This document shows positions 10,153 to 18,221 of a stretch of 64,000 bases of DNA, piece by piece. The stretch's first letter is position 1; each line of letters opens with the position of its first letter. The notes beneath the pieces are model-generated. The model saw only the letters and a program-made list of their open reading frames with translations, had not been told where the DNA came from and ran no database searches. The DNA comes from JBEKTW01 sp963727845 (lineage in GTDB: Bacteria > Bacteroidota > Ignavibacteria > UBA10030 > SZUA-254), in contig CAVSHI010000002.1 in NCBI GenBank assembly GCA_963727845.1, forward strand, positions 372,001 through 436,000, written 5' to 3'. The position numbers were made by a program, and so were the translations under genes.

Positions 10153-10692
10153 ATGTTCGAAAGTACTTTATCGTGGATGGGTCTGCAATTTGCCCGATTT
10201 CAATTTCGTAATGATATTGAGCGGGTGAAGGATCTTACGAAATTTTTCAGCGGCGCCAGGAATGTGCTGATCACGCTGCCCGTCGGATACGAAGACGCCA
10301 TTATTGCTTCGAATGCCCTTCGTGAATTCCGGAATCGCCTCAACCATCTTCATCTGACCGTCGTGAGCAGCGGCACGCGGGCAACGTCGCTCATCGATTA
10401 CCAGCGATGCGAAGTGATTCGCGTCGACCCGCTGGATATCAACAGGTTCTCCCTGCCTACTCGGTCGTTGCTCCAGCGGATCGAGAGCCGCGAATACGAT
10501 ACGGCGGTCGACCTCAATCTTGACTTCGTGCTCCACACTGCGTATATTTGCAAAGCGTCCGGCGCCAAGGTGCGGGTCGGGTTCACCCAACCGGCATCCG
10601 ATGTTTTTTTCAACGTTCAGGTCAATTTGAAAACGCCGGGTACGTCGCAGGCCATCTATAACCAGTTTGCGGCCTGTCTTGCAATGTTCTGA
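10153..10692 (+). CDS. GT9 (heptosyltransferase-like) N-terminal-half protein
   Basis: A 179-residue protein matching only the first Rossmann half of family 9 glycosyltransferases. The recognisable parts are the opening strand VLITLPVGYEDAIIASNAL, the YDTAVDLN segment and KVRVGF. Complete LPS heptosyltransferases are roughly twice this length and carry the ADP-heptose site in the missing C-terminal half. It starts just after ligA. The stop lies about 75 bp before an insertion sequence, but the IS itself does not truncate it, because a REP-like repeat lies between them. It may be a shortened regulatory paralogue or a decayed gene. Confidence 0.6.
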   Translation: MFESTLSWMGLQFARFQFRNDIERVKDLTKFFSGARNVLITLPVGYEDAIIASNALREFRNRLNHLHLTVVSSGTRATSLIDYQRCEVIRVDPLDINRFSLPTRSLLQRIESREYDTAVDLNLDFVLHTAYICKASGAKVRVGFTQPASDVFFNVQVNLKTPGTSQAIYNQFAACLAMF

Positions 10693-10766
10693 ACATTGAT
10701 GGTGAGCAAACGAAAAATTGGAATGCTCTAAATGAAGACACAGGAAAAACACTTAGATGTCATCCT

Positions 10767-11848
10767 GGGTATAATGTCCAAATTGTGTTGCTGTTTTTAG
10801 TGTGTGCATAATGACAAATACCACTGAAAGTATGCTGGACGGTGACGCTGTGCGAGACCTCGATGCTGACGATAGCGTTGTTTGAGTCGTGAGAAATACC
10901 CTTCCAAGGCATTGGTGGAACTTGCGATGAGTGGATTGTTCAGGTAATGAAACATGTTTGGAAGAGCTGCCAGTAACATGCTGCGGGCTCGTTTTAGATC
11001 GCTAAAGACGTATCCGTGCTCAGGAGTTACGGCGATATGGACGCCGTAGGTATGTTCCCAGGCATCTACACGCTTAAGAAAGTTTTTTCGATCCAATGAT
11101 GAATGGATCGTTGTTACATCAAGGAAGATCTGGCGTAGATGTTTTGCGTCCGTGCGCTTGGGCATTCGTCGACACCAACTTAAGCCTTGACGCTGGATAT
11201 GAACCAGGCAGCGCTGTAAAACGATTGTGGGCCATTGTCGACGTAATGCTTGGCTTAACGCCGGATTGCCATCAATAGTGGCATATTCTAGGGATAATCC
11301 CTGCTGTGCAAGGCACTGGAACAGTACACCCAAGTCTTGTGGTTGTTCCGAGACATTGTACGCACCATGGAGCATTGTATGATTGGTCGCGTTCATGACG
11401 GCAAGGATCCCTTTGCGACAATTGATGAATGTCCCATCAACAATTGCGTAAACAGATTGACCCAAGGATGGATGTGGTCCCGGCGGCGGTTGTTGCAGCC
11501 AGTACTCGATAATACGACGGATGGTTGATACACTGTGTACACTTTGTCTGGCAAGTTGACGTAGCGTGTATCCTTCAACCAGCCATCGTTGGAACCACAC
11601 AAAGCTTCGTAGGCGTTTATTCGTTTTGTTTTGCCAGACGAAGGAGTGTTGACATGAATGACACAACCATCGTTGACGCTGTGGGCGCAGTGTTCCATTA
11701 CGTTTAACATGGACTGAGCCGCAATGAGGACAATGTTTTTTTCATAAATAATGGTCAATCATTGAACCGTTTTAACCTTAGTATCCGTAAACGAATACAG
11801 GAACACAAATTACAGTCATCCGAGCAACACTTTTTGAGCATTATACCC
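10767..11848 (-). mobile_element. Insertion sequence, IS256 family (variant Zn-binding type), copy 1
   Basis: A 1082-bp IS. Its ends are imperfect inverted repeats of about 26 bp sharing GGGTATAATG, then CAAA, then GTGTTGCT. It is flanked by a 5-bp direct repeat ATCCT (or 7 bp, CATCCTG, if the outermost G/C is counted as target). It holds one transposase on the minus strand. A second copy of identical length lies at 50529-51610 in inverse orientation. I could see a single base difference, which changes Cys to Arg in the transposase. Such similarity points to recent transposition. The family call rests on transposase similarity as I remember it. Confidence 0.88.
10797..11666 (-). CDS. IS256-family transposase (variant Zn-binding type), copy 1
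   Basis: A 289-residue transposase by the first usable start (TTG). The DDE core shows the first Asp in YAIVDGTFI, the second in YATIDGNPALS, the C-x2-H-like LQRCLVHIQRQGL, and the glutamate region ASSTNALEGYFSRLKQRYR. The same frame stays open further upstream to 11741. There it encodes a second CxxC (CPHCGS) that would pair with the CHSC motif to complete a zinc finger, but no start codon serves that segment. An A7 run (T7 on the plus strand, 11736-11742) sits exactly where the frame would have to be entered, suggesting frameshifting or transcript slippage. This copy has Cys where copy 2 has Arg (FINCRKG). Confidence 0.88.
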   Translation of the reverse strand: MCHSCQHSFVWQNKTNKRLRSFVWFQRWLVEGYTLRQLARQSVHSVSTIRRIIEYWLQQPPPGPHPSLGQSVYAIVDGTFINCRKGILAVMNATNHTMLHGAYNVSEQPQDLGVLFQCLAQQGLSLEYATIDGNPALSQALRRQWPTIVLQRCLVHIQRQGLSWCRRMPKRTDAKHLRQIFLDVTTIHSSLDRKNFLKRVDAWEHTYGVHIAVTPEHGYVFSDLKRARSMLLAALPNMFHYLNNPLIASSTNALEGYFSRLKQRYRQHRGLAQRHRPAYFQWYLSLCTH

Positions 11849-12016
11849 ATCCTGAGCGGAGCGAAGGATCTAACTTAGTCGTTGGGAGATGTTTCGCTTC
11901 GCTCAACATGACAATTCGTTGAATAATTCAGGTGTCTCATATTGGAACGTGCTTCGGATGTTAGGCATCGGAAATCGCTTTACGCAACATCACTCAGTAC
12001 CATCTCCTTAACTCGT

Positions 12017-12352
12017 ATGAAATTTGAACAGAAAAAAAACGGACAGACAACAATTTTCAAATTGAATGAGCGCAAGCTCGACGCGACCGTCGCCGCTGAA
12101 CTCAAGGCAGAATTCCTTCTGCTTTGCAAGCCGAAAGTCGCGAAGAAGCTGGTTGTGGATCTGAGCACTGTCGAATTCTGCGACAGCAGCGGACTCAGCG
12201 CTCTACTCATCGCCGACCGGGCGATGCGTGAACACGGCGGATCCATCCATCTTACCAATGTTCACAAGAAGGTGCTGGATCTGATCAAGATATCCCAGCT
12301 CGACCGCGTGTTTACCATCAGCAAGACGGTTGCGGAAGCTCTTAAGAACTGA
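12017..12352 (+). CDS. STAS-domain anti-sigma-factor antagonist
   Basis: A 111-residue single STAS domain, as in SpoIIAA/RsbV. ATG 12017 is chosen because the domain starts at once (KFEQKKNGQTTIFKL). The phosphorylatable serine lies in the conserved segment VEFCDSSGLSALL. Such proteins bind and sequester anti-sigma kinases when unphosphorylated. No partner kinase is adjacent, although a PP2C-type phosphatase that could dephosphorylate such a protein lies at 39310-41016. It precedes a transporter gene by 48 bp and may share its transcript. Confidence 0.88.
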   Translation: MKFEQKKNGQTTIFKLNERKLDATVAAELKAEFLLLCKPKVAKKLVVDLSTVEFCDSSGLSALLIADRAMREHGGSIHLTNVHKKVLDLIKISQLDRVFTISKTVAEALKN

Positions 12353-12400
12353 CAGGGCGGCAATTCCCCCACGCTCATTCCTTCCGTCCCGGGAGGAGTG

Positions 12401-13867
12401 ATGGGTTTCACTTCTCTTGATTATTTCATCGTTGCGTTCTACCTGGCGGGGGTGACGGCGCTCGGCATTCTCGCCGGCGGAAAGCAACATTCGGCCCGCG
12501 ATTACTTCCTCGGCGGCGGAACGATGTCATGGTGGTCGGTCGGGTTCTCCATCGTTGCCAGCGAGACAAGTACGCTCACCTTCATCAGCATTCCCGGCCT
12601 TGCTTACATTTCCAATATGCATTTTCTCCAGTTGGTGTTCGGATATTTCATCGGGCGCCTTCTCGTCAGCGTGGTCTTCATCCCGGCGTATTATGCCGGA
12701 AATCTGGAAACCGCCTATGACTACCTGGGAAAACGGTTCGGAATTTCGCTCCGCAAGTTCACTTCCACGGTCTTTATCGTCACGCGTGTGCTGGCATCCG
12801 GCGTCAGGTTGTTTGCTACCGCAATCCCCATTCATCTGATTACCGGATTGAGCTATCCAGCCAGCATTCTCGTCATCGGGGTGTTCACGCTCATCTATAC
12901 CTACGCCGGCGGTCTACGGGCGGTGGTCGCGATGGATGTCGTGCAACTTTTCACCTACCTGACCGGCGCGGCCGTTTCCATGGCGATCATGATCCATCAT
13001 CTCCCGGACGGTTGGTCCACCGTTGTTGAATTTGCGGGCAGGAGCGGACTTAACAAGTTTGAGGTCGTGAATGGAAACTGGGGGCACAATTTCATGGAAT
13101 TCCTTTCAACGCCATACACGTTGGTCGGTGGTCTCCTCGGCGGCACCTTCCTCACGATGGCGTCTCACGGAACGGACCAGCTCCTCGTCCAGCGATTGCT
13201 TGGATGCAGGACGCGATGGGACAGTCAACGTGCGCTGATGCTCGACGCAACGCTCATCGTGATACAGTTCGGTTTCTTCCTTGTCCTCGGATTGTGTCTT
13301 TATGCTTACTATGGAGGTGTATCGTTCGCCCAGCTGGGCTTGAAATCGTCGGATGAGATTTTTCCGAAATTCATTGTCGAAGCGCTGCCGACGGGTATTT
13401 CCGGACTGCTCATCGCGAGTGTGCTGGCTTCTGCCATGGGATCGCTTTCATCTTCCGTCAGCTCGCTGGCCTCGTCAACATTCCTGGATGTCTTCCGGCT
13501 GACGTCCAAGGGCAAATCACTCGACGCCAGGCAGGAGATAGTGTGGTCAAGAGTTTTCACGCTCATTTGGGGAGTTGTTCTCATCGGAGGGGCTATGCTA
13601 TTCACCGACACGCATAATCCGGTCGTGGAAATTGGTTTGAAAATTGCTTCCGTCACGTACGGCGGCTTGCTCGGAACATTTCTTCTCGGGCTGACGTTCA
13701 AACGCACAAATCAAGTCGACGCGTACGCCGGTTTTCTCTCCGGATTGCTCGTGATGCTTGCGGTGCTGTGGTTCACGAACATCGATTTCACGTGGCACAC
13801 TCTCATCGGCTGCGTCACGACGATCCTTGTGGGGAATATGGTGCGCTTTATCCGCGTACGGAGATAA
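12401..13867 (+). CDS. Sodium/solute symporter (SSF family)
   Basis: A polytopic inner-membrane transporter of 488 residues with about 13 hydrophobic helices. It couples Na+ entry to uptake of a sugar or other small solute. Recognisable SSF elements are the N-terminal DYFLGGGTMSWWSVGFSI, the ASETSTLTFISIPG segment, YTYAGGLRAVVAMDVVQ (close to the family signature), and a Ser/Ala-rich ASAMGSLSSSVSSLAS Na+-site helix. ATG 12401 sits a few bases after GGGAGGAG, better placed than the GTG at 12398. Substrate cannot be assigned from sequence. Confidence 0.9.
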   Translation: MGFTSLDYFIVAFYLAGVTALGILAGGKQHSARDYFLGGGTMSWWSVGFSIVASETSTLTFISIPGLAYISNMHFLQLVFGYFIGRLLVSVVFIPAYYAGNLETAYDYLGKRFGISLRKFTSTVFIVTRVLASGVRLFATAIPIHLITGLSYPASILVIGVFTLIYTYAGGLRAVVAMDVVQLFTYLTGAAVSMAIMIHHLPDGWSTVVEFAGRSGLNKFEVVNGNWGHNFMEFLSTPYTLVGGLLGGTFLTMASHGTDQLLVQRLLGCRTRWDSQRALMLDATLIVIQFGFFLVLGLCLYAYYGGVSFAQLGLKSSDEIFPKFIVEALPTGISGLLIASVLASAMGSLSSSVSSLASSTFLDVFRLTSKGKSLDARQEIVWSRVFTLIWGVVLIGGAMLFTDTHNPVVEIGLKIASVTYGGLLGTFLLGLTFKRTNQVDAYAGFLSGLLVMLAVLWFTNIDFTWHTLIGCVTTILVGNMVRFIRVRR

Positions 13868-13906
13868 TAACTGGAGATGGGTTGGTTACGTGTTGCGGCT
13901 TTTTTA

Positions 13907-13964
13907 ACCCTCACCCCTTTCCCCTCTCCCGCTTGCGGGAGAGGGGAATTGAAGGGGAGAGGGT
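13907..13964. repeat. 58-bp palindromic intergenic repeat, copy 1
   Basis: A nested palindrome with inner stem CCCCTCTCCCGC and GCGGGAGAGGGG and outer arms ACCCTCACCCC and GGGGAGAGGGT. A nearly identical copy lies at 53421-53479. It lies about 40 bp past the symporter stop, where it could fold in mRNA and protect or terminate the transcript. Confidence 0.8.
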
Positions 13965-14071
13965 ATCGGGTGACACGACGGTCCAGGGATTTATCAAGAC
14001 TACTTGAGTATTTCGACATTCGCGCATCCTGCCCAGTCTCAGCCATTATTAAATAATTGAGTAACTATGCC

Positions 14072-14704
14072 TCAGCCGTTCGGCGGGGCCGGTGCCTGGT
14101 CGTTTCCCGCGGGCCCTTGCCCGGGACCCTCATTGACAATGAGGCATCCCGCTCTCGTGGGATGGTCTCTGACGAGAGAATCCCGCCCGACTCCCCGCAT
14201 CATCCACAGACATAACAGATCGCCGCACGCGGCGCCCAGAAAAAGAGCGCCGAAGAGAGTCAGAGTTCCTTCATGTATGCCAATTCCAATTGCCGCCGGC
14301 AGGATGCCCAGGACGACAGCGGGTAACACGACGCCGGCGCGGTAGGCGGAAGCACGCATCGGGATTCTGCAGTGTGCGTAGGGAGTGAGTGTTTTCAACT
14401 CAAGGCCAAATTTCATGGCGCTCACGGGCAGGCGACCAAACATCATCCACCCGAACGCGTGCATAGCTTCGTGGAGGAGGACACCCGAAACCACGAGGGG
14501 TATCAACGTCTTGACCCTCATAAACTCATTAATCGACCGCAGCAATGAGGCAGTGCCCCATGCGAGGTTATACGAGACAATGACAAGAAGGAAGGAGAAA
14601 AGGAATAGAGGGATTCCCATGAGGTTCGCCTTCGCCAGAGAAATTGACAGGTCCCTTTCCGCAATGCCTGCCGTTTGATCGAGTGCGGGTCCGTTCTGTG
14701 TCAA
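14072..14704 (-). CDS. DUF3267 putative zinc metallopeptidase, membrane
   Basis: A multi-helix membrane protein with the DUF3267 pattern. It has an HExxH-like motif in LLHEAMHAFGWMMFG, then LELKTLTPYAHCRIPMRAS, a hydrophobic region, the GDLL segment, and VRDHPTRAGC near the end. The start is uncertain. The open frame extends to 14848 but its first 45 residues are Arg-rich and unlike the family, so I placed the start at TTG 14704; the ATG before MGIPLFLF is another option. The last residues run through several small hairpins and look poorly conserved. It follows the DUF1761 gene on the same strand. Peptidase activity is a family inference. Confidence 0.65.
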   Translation of the reverse strand: MTQNGPALDQTAGIAERDLSISLAKANLMGIPLFLFSFLLVIVSYNLAWGTASLLRSINEFMRVKTLIPLVVSGVLLHEAMHAFGWMMFGRLPVSAMKFGLELKTLTPYAHCRIPMRASAYRAGVVLPAVVLGILPAAIGIGIHEGTLTLFGALFLGAACGDLLCLWMMRGVGRDSLVRDHPTRAGCLIVNEGPGQGPAGNDQAPAPPNG

Positions 14705-14822
14705 CAATCTCTGCCTGCCGATAGCCCTGCCAAAGTTTTCCGGGGAGATCTGCCGGTGCCGTGGCCGATCCCCACGCCGTGACGCTTGTCGGAAATTGCC
14801 CTGGCCTCGATAATCGATTGGT

Positions 14823-15227
14823 TCATTTCCATACCGCCAGAATTCCACCCATCACCAACAGGCATACAAGGTTGTATCCCATGTTGATAAAGTACAGCCC
14901 GATCTTCCGGCCCTCAAAGATCACCGACGATAAATTCGACGTGACAACAAACGCGGCCCAACCAAGGAATCCGATTTCCATGCCTCCGATAAAGGTGACA
15001 ACCGTTGCCATGTGAATCACCTGCATCAGACCGATGGACATGACGAGCGAACTCATGAAACTAATCGTGTAGTCCCGCGAGGGTTTGAAGTCTTTCTTCA
15101 GTTCCTCATCGGTCTTCCCGATTAACGCCATGAACTGACGGGAAAAGAGCAGCGGATACCACAAAGCGCCGAGAATCATCGGCACCACAGCGGCAACGAG
15201 TACAGCCCAAAAATTGATCCCAGTCAT
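14823..15227 (-). CDS. DUF1761 four-helix membrane protein
   Basis: A 134-residue inner-membrane protein with four hydrophobic segments. It opens with INFWAVLVAAVVPMILGALW followed by YPLLF, and ends with an aromatic-rich last helix. This matches the DUF1761 family, whose function is unknown. It is followed by the DUF3267 gene on the same strand, probably one transcript. A heptad repeat array occupies its whole upstream region, so any promoter must lie in or beyond that array. Confidence 0.8.
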   Translation of the reverse strand: MTGINFWAVLVAAVVPMILGALWYPLLFSRQFMALIGKTDEELKKDFKPSRDYTISFMSSLVMSIGLMQVIHMATVVTFIGGMEIGFLGWAAFVVTSNLSSVIFEGRKIGLYFINMGYNLVCLLVMGGILAVWK

Positions 15228-15240
15228 GGAATAGTTCCTT

Positions 15241-15556
15241 CGAGTTGTTGGTTCTTTGGTTGGCGGTTCTTAGTTGTTTGTTGTCTGGTTCTTTGCAATT
15301 CGTCATCATTCATTGGTCATTTGTTCTGGGTATTGGCATGAGCCTTTGGCCTTTAGCTGTTGGATTCATACAAATCTCAAAATGCAAAATTAAAAAACGT
15401 TCTGGCATCTCAATATCTCAACTACTTAACTACGCTAACTATTCAACCACCTAATTACTCCATTCTCCATCTCACCGATTCTCCCATTCACCCCATCCAT
15501 CACTCCATTCTCCATTTCTCCATCCCATCTTCTCCACTTCTCCATCTTCCGGCCTG
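15241..15556 (-). repeat. Degenerate 7-nt-period array, block 1
   Basis: The whole gap between the DUF1761 start and the aminotransferase stop is a degenerate tandem array with a 7-nt period. On the plus strand the right-hand part is C/T-rich (units such as CTCCATT) and the left-hand part is G/T-rich (units such as GGTTCTT, TGGTCAT). The two parts are separated by an A/T-rich non-periodic core ending AAAAAACGTTCTGG. The A/G-rich reading direction is the minus strand, the same as the flanking genes. No ORF of substance is present. Confidence 0.85.
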
Positions 15557-15558
15557 CA

Positions 15559-16886
15559 TCACTTCGGGAGGCCATTTTTTGCAACCGTTTCCATCACTTC
15601 TACAAACCGGTCGAGTTCCTTCAGGGTAGTGTACACGTTCGGCGTGATGCGCAGTCCCTTGAACTCGTCGTGAATGATGGCCACGCAGAAGATCTTGTGC
15701 GTATTCATGAGATATGCCTGGAGAGCCGACGTATCGACATCGACGATCTCGACGTTGCCGATGCCGCATGACTGGTTATCGTCGAACGACGTGTGGAACC
15801 GGACGTTCGGCAGGTACCTTCAATTTGTTCATCCAGTAACGGGAGAGATAACGGAGGCGGGCTTCCTTTCCGTTTCGGACCGATACCGTTGTAGAACAGG
15901 ATCGCTTCGCCGATGGCGAGCTTGGGCGCGGCGGAATGCGTTCCTATCTCTTCAAACTTCCGGATGTCCGTCTTCTGGCTTTTGTCCGCCGCCATCAACG
16001 GCCAGAGCTTTTCGATCTTGTCGCGCTTCACGAAAAGGAGGCCGGTTCCTTTCGGCGCGTACATCCATTTGTGCAGGCTCGTTCCGTAGTAATCGCAGCC
16101 CAGATCCTTCTGCTTGAAATCAAAATGTGCGAAGGAATGCGCGCCGTCGACGATCACTTCGATGCCTTTCGATTTTGCGATGTCGCACACCGCTTTCACC
16201 GGCGTGATCTGTCCCGTAATGTTGATGACGTGAGACATGAGAATGACGCGCGTCCGGTCGGTGATCCCTTTTTCAAACCGGTCGACGATTTCATCGAGGT
16301 GCTTCGGGGCAATGGGAACCTGAATGAGTTTGAGTTTCAGTCCTTCCCGGATTTCCCGCTGGCGCAGCGTCGTGAGCATGCGCGGATAATCCTGCGTGGT
16401 TGTAAGGATTTCGTCGCCCGATTTCAGGTCGAGGCCCATCAGCAGGATCTCCAGCGACTCCGAGGCGTTGCGGGTGATGGCAATTTCCTCACGGTCGACG
16501 CCGAATACGTCCGCGAGGCCGGTACGGATTGTCTCGCATTGCGGCTCGAGGATTTGCCACATCGTGTACGCGGTGAGGTCCTCCTGTTCCCAGATGTAGC
16601 GGACGAGCGCTTCGGTTACGATGCGGGGTGAAGGAGAAACTCCGCCGTTATTGAGGTTCGTGATGCCGCGCGTGACGGTGAACGCATTCTGGATTTCAAA
16701 CCAGAAATCTTCGTCCATTGCGGCCTGTTCGGGTGTGAGGTTCTCCACCTGCTTTGTGGCGGCGTGGACCTTTTCGAGAAGTGCGGCAACCGATGATGTT
16801 GTGAGAGCTGCCAGCCCGATGCCTTTGCCGACCGCCGTAAGGAAACTGCGACGGTCAAAATGAGTGTCGTAGAGAAATGATTCCAT
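15559..16886 (-). pseudogene. Class V PLP aminotransferase (isopenicillin-N-epimerase-like), two frameshifts, Tat leader
   Basis: A fold-type I PLP enzyme related to isopenicillin-N epimerase/cysteine desulfurase-like proteins. The N-terminus has a twin-arginine leader (DRRSFLTAVGKG then a hydrophobic stretch). The PLP region is clear: NLNNGGVSPSP, RNASESLEILL, VDGAHSFAHFDF and the Schiff-base Lys in TSLHKWMYAPKGTG. The frame is lost near 15867, where one extra base follows IGPKRK, and again near 15815. After both corrections the sequence continues sensibly (LPNVRFHTSFDDNQSCGIG) to a natural stop at 15559 (GLPK). Two single-base insertions only about 50 bp apart suggest either recent decay or local assembly error. 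Confidence 0.8.
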
Positions 16887-17044
16887 GCATATTTCCTTTT
16901 ATGTGGATAGTAACCCTCAAATATAAGAGATTAGGGATGAATGTCAAGCTGAAAGGGAAAAAGCCCCTGCAGGAATGCTCCCGATATTGCTGACCGCAAG
17001 GAGTTTTCGCCAGAACGGAAGGACGGCCCCCCCCGTTACTCATT

Positions 17045-17176
17045 GACTATCAGAATTTGCAGAATCGACGGAATTGCAAAGATGTCTGAATCAGAATTTC
17101 TAGGATTTCAGAATTGACAGAATTGTTTCTCCTCAAATTCTGGAAATTCTCTCATTCTGTGAATTCTGATTCAGAA
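17045..17176. repeat. CAGAATT-rich interspersed repeat, copy 1
   Basis: An A/T-rich block built from repeated CAGAATT/AATTCTG words in both orientations. It shares a long segment, in inverse orientation, with 57838-57945 (common words ATTTCCAGAATTTGAGGAG and AATTCTGAAATCCT). It abuts the stop codon of the pentapeptide-repeat gene, as the other copy abuts the stop of two convergent genes, so it may serve as a bidirectional terminator or RNA hairpin. Confidence 0.65.
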
Positions 17177-17752
17177 TTAGTTGTCAATTTTAATATCGTA
17201 TTTGTCCAAGAGGCCTGCTACGCCTGTTAAGGAAAATTTAGCCTTCTTGAGCCGGTTTCTTTCCGGGTCAATTGAATAGTTGTATGAGGTCCTGAAGTCG
17301 ACTTTTTCAAGTACTGTGTTTTCAAATTTTGCATTTGTCAGGTCGCACCGGTCAAGAACCGATCCTGCCAGATTGCACTCTGTAAAATCTGTTTCCTGTA
17401 ATTGTGAGCTCTTGAACGAGGTCTTACGGATTTTGGTGCGGTAGAATGAGGAGTGATTGAGAGAACAATTATCGAAGCTAAATGAAAGTCCAAACTCGTT
17501 GCAGTTGTCAAAGAAAAGGCCCAACATCTTACAACCACAGAACTTCGCGTCGCGAAAAGTCGTCTTGTTAAGTTTAACCAAACTCAAATTGCAATTAGTG
17601 AAGGAGCAGTCAGAGAATATCGTCTCCGAAAAGTCGGCGTTTGAGAAGTCGCAATTATTAAACGTACAATTTTCATATTCTCCTTTCCGGAATGGAGTTT
17701 CCGTAAAGTCGAGTTTGTCGTACGTTCTATTTTCTATTGAAGTTCGTTCCAT
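17177..17752 (-). CDS. Pentapeptide-repeat protein
   Basis: A 191-residue protein made largely of A(D/N)LxX-type pentapeptides that fold as a right-handed quadrilateral beta-helix. Examples are CNFSNADFSETIF-like runs, CSFTNCNLSLVKLN and CDLTNAKFENTVLE. Cysteine, aspartate and phenylalanine recur at the expected five-residue spacing. There is no signal peptide or membrane helix, so it is probably cytosolic. Some relatives mimic DNA and bind gyrase, but nothing here shows that specifically. Base composition is more A/T-rich than the neighbouring genes. Confidence 0.88.
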   Translation of the reverse strand: MERTSIENRTYDKLDFTETPFRKGEYENCTFNNCDFSNADFSETIFSDCSFTNCNLSLVKLNKTTFRDAKFCGCKMLGLFFDNCNEFGLSFSFDNCSLNHSSFYRTKIRKTSFKSSQLQETDFTECNLAGSVLDRCDLTNAKFENTVLEKVDFRTSYNYSIDPERNRLKKAKFSLTGVAGLLDKYDIKIDN

Positions 17753-17825
17753 ATGGGTGGATCCCCATTCCTTGTGCCCTGAGCTTACTTCGAAAATCTA
17801 CAAAACTTTCCCGGCATTGTCAACC

Positions 17826-18190
17826 AACCAAGCAAAAATTAAAAATTAAAAATGAACAAAACGTTCTTCGTTGTTGGTTGTCAGTTCGTGGTTGACAGTT
17901 CTTGGTTGTTAGTTCCTGGTTATTGGTTCTTTGTCAGCTGTCACTGGTCATTCGTCATTACTCATTGTTCATTGCTCCTGGCTTTTAGCTGTTGGCCGTT
18001 GGCTTTTAGGTGCCTATTTCTGGTTTCTCACAATCTCAACCCAGCCACTACCCGTCTTTCTCATAATCTCATCTACTCTCAATCAATTCAAAAGTAAAAA
18101 GTCACAATTAAAAAACGTTCTGGGATCTCAATATCTCAACTATCTAACTATCTAACTATTCAACCACCTAACTACTCCATTTTGCTTCTC
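17826..18190 (-). repeat. Degenerate 7-nt-period array, block 2
   Basis: This fills most of the 469-bp gap upstream of the HD phosphodiesterase. Heptads run in phase for long stretches: GTTCTTG, GTTGTTA, GTTCCTG, GTTATTG, then GTCACTG, GTCATTC, GTCATTA, and later CTAACTA, TCTAACT. An A/T-rich non-periodic core ending AAAAAACGTTCTGG splits it as in block 1. The remaining sequence to the pgpH-type start at 18222 is A/T-rich and may carry its promoter. Confidence 0.87.
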
Positions 18191-18221
18191 TCTCAACTTC
18201 TTCTGATATTATGTAAAGTAT

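Larger units (their letters stand above)
10759..11913 (+). repeat. REP-like palindromic element split by the first IS copy
   Basis: Reading across the IS, the left 8 bases (10759-10766) join 11849-11913 to form an imperfect palindrome. One arm begins TGTCATCCTGAGCGGAGCGA. The other arm, reverse complemented, begins TGTCATGTTGAGCGAAGCGA. The arms are about 27 nt with an inner spacer of about 19 nt. The element was intact before the IS arrived, and the duplication ATCCT flanks the IS on both sides. Confidence 0.8.
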
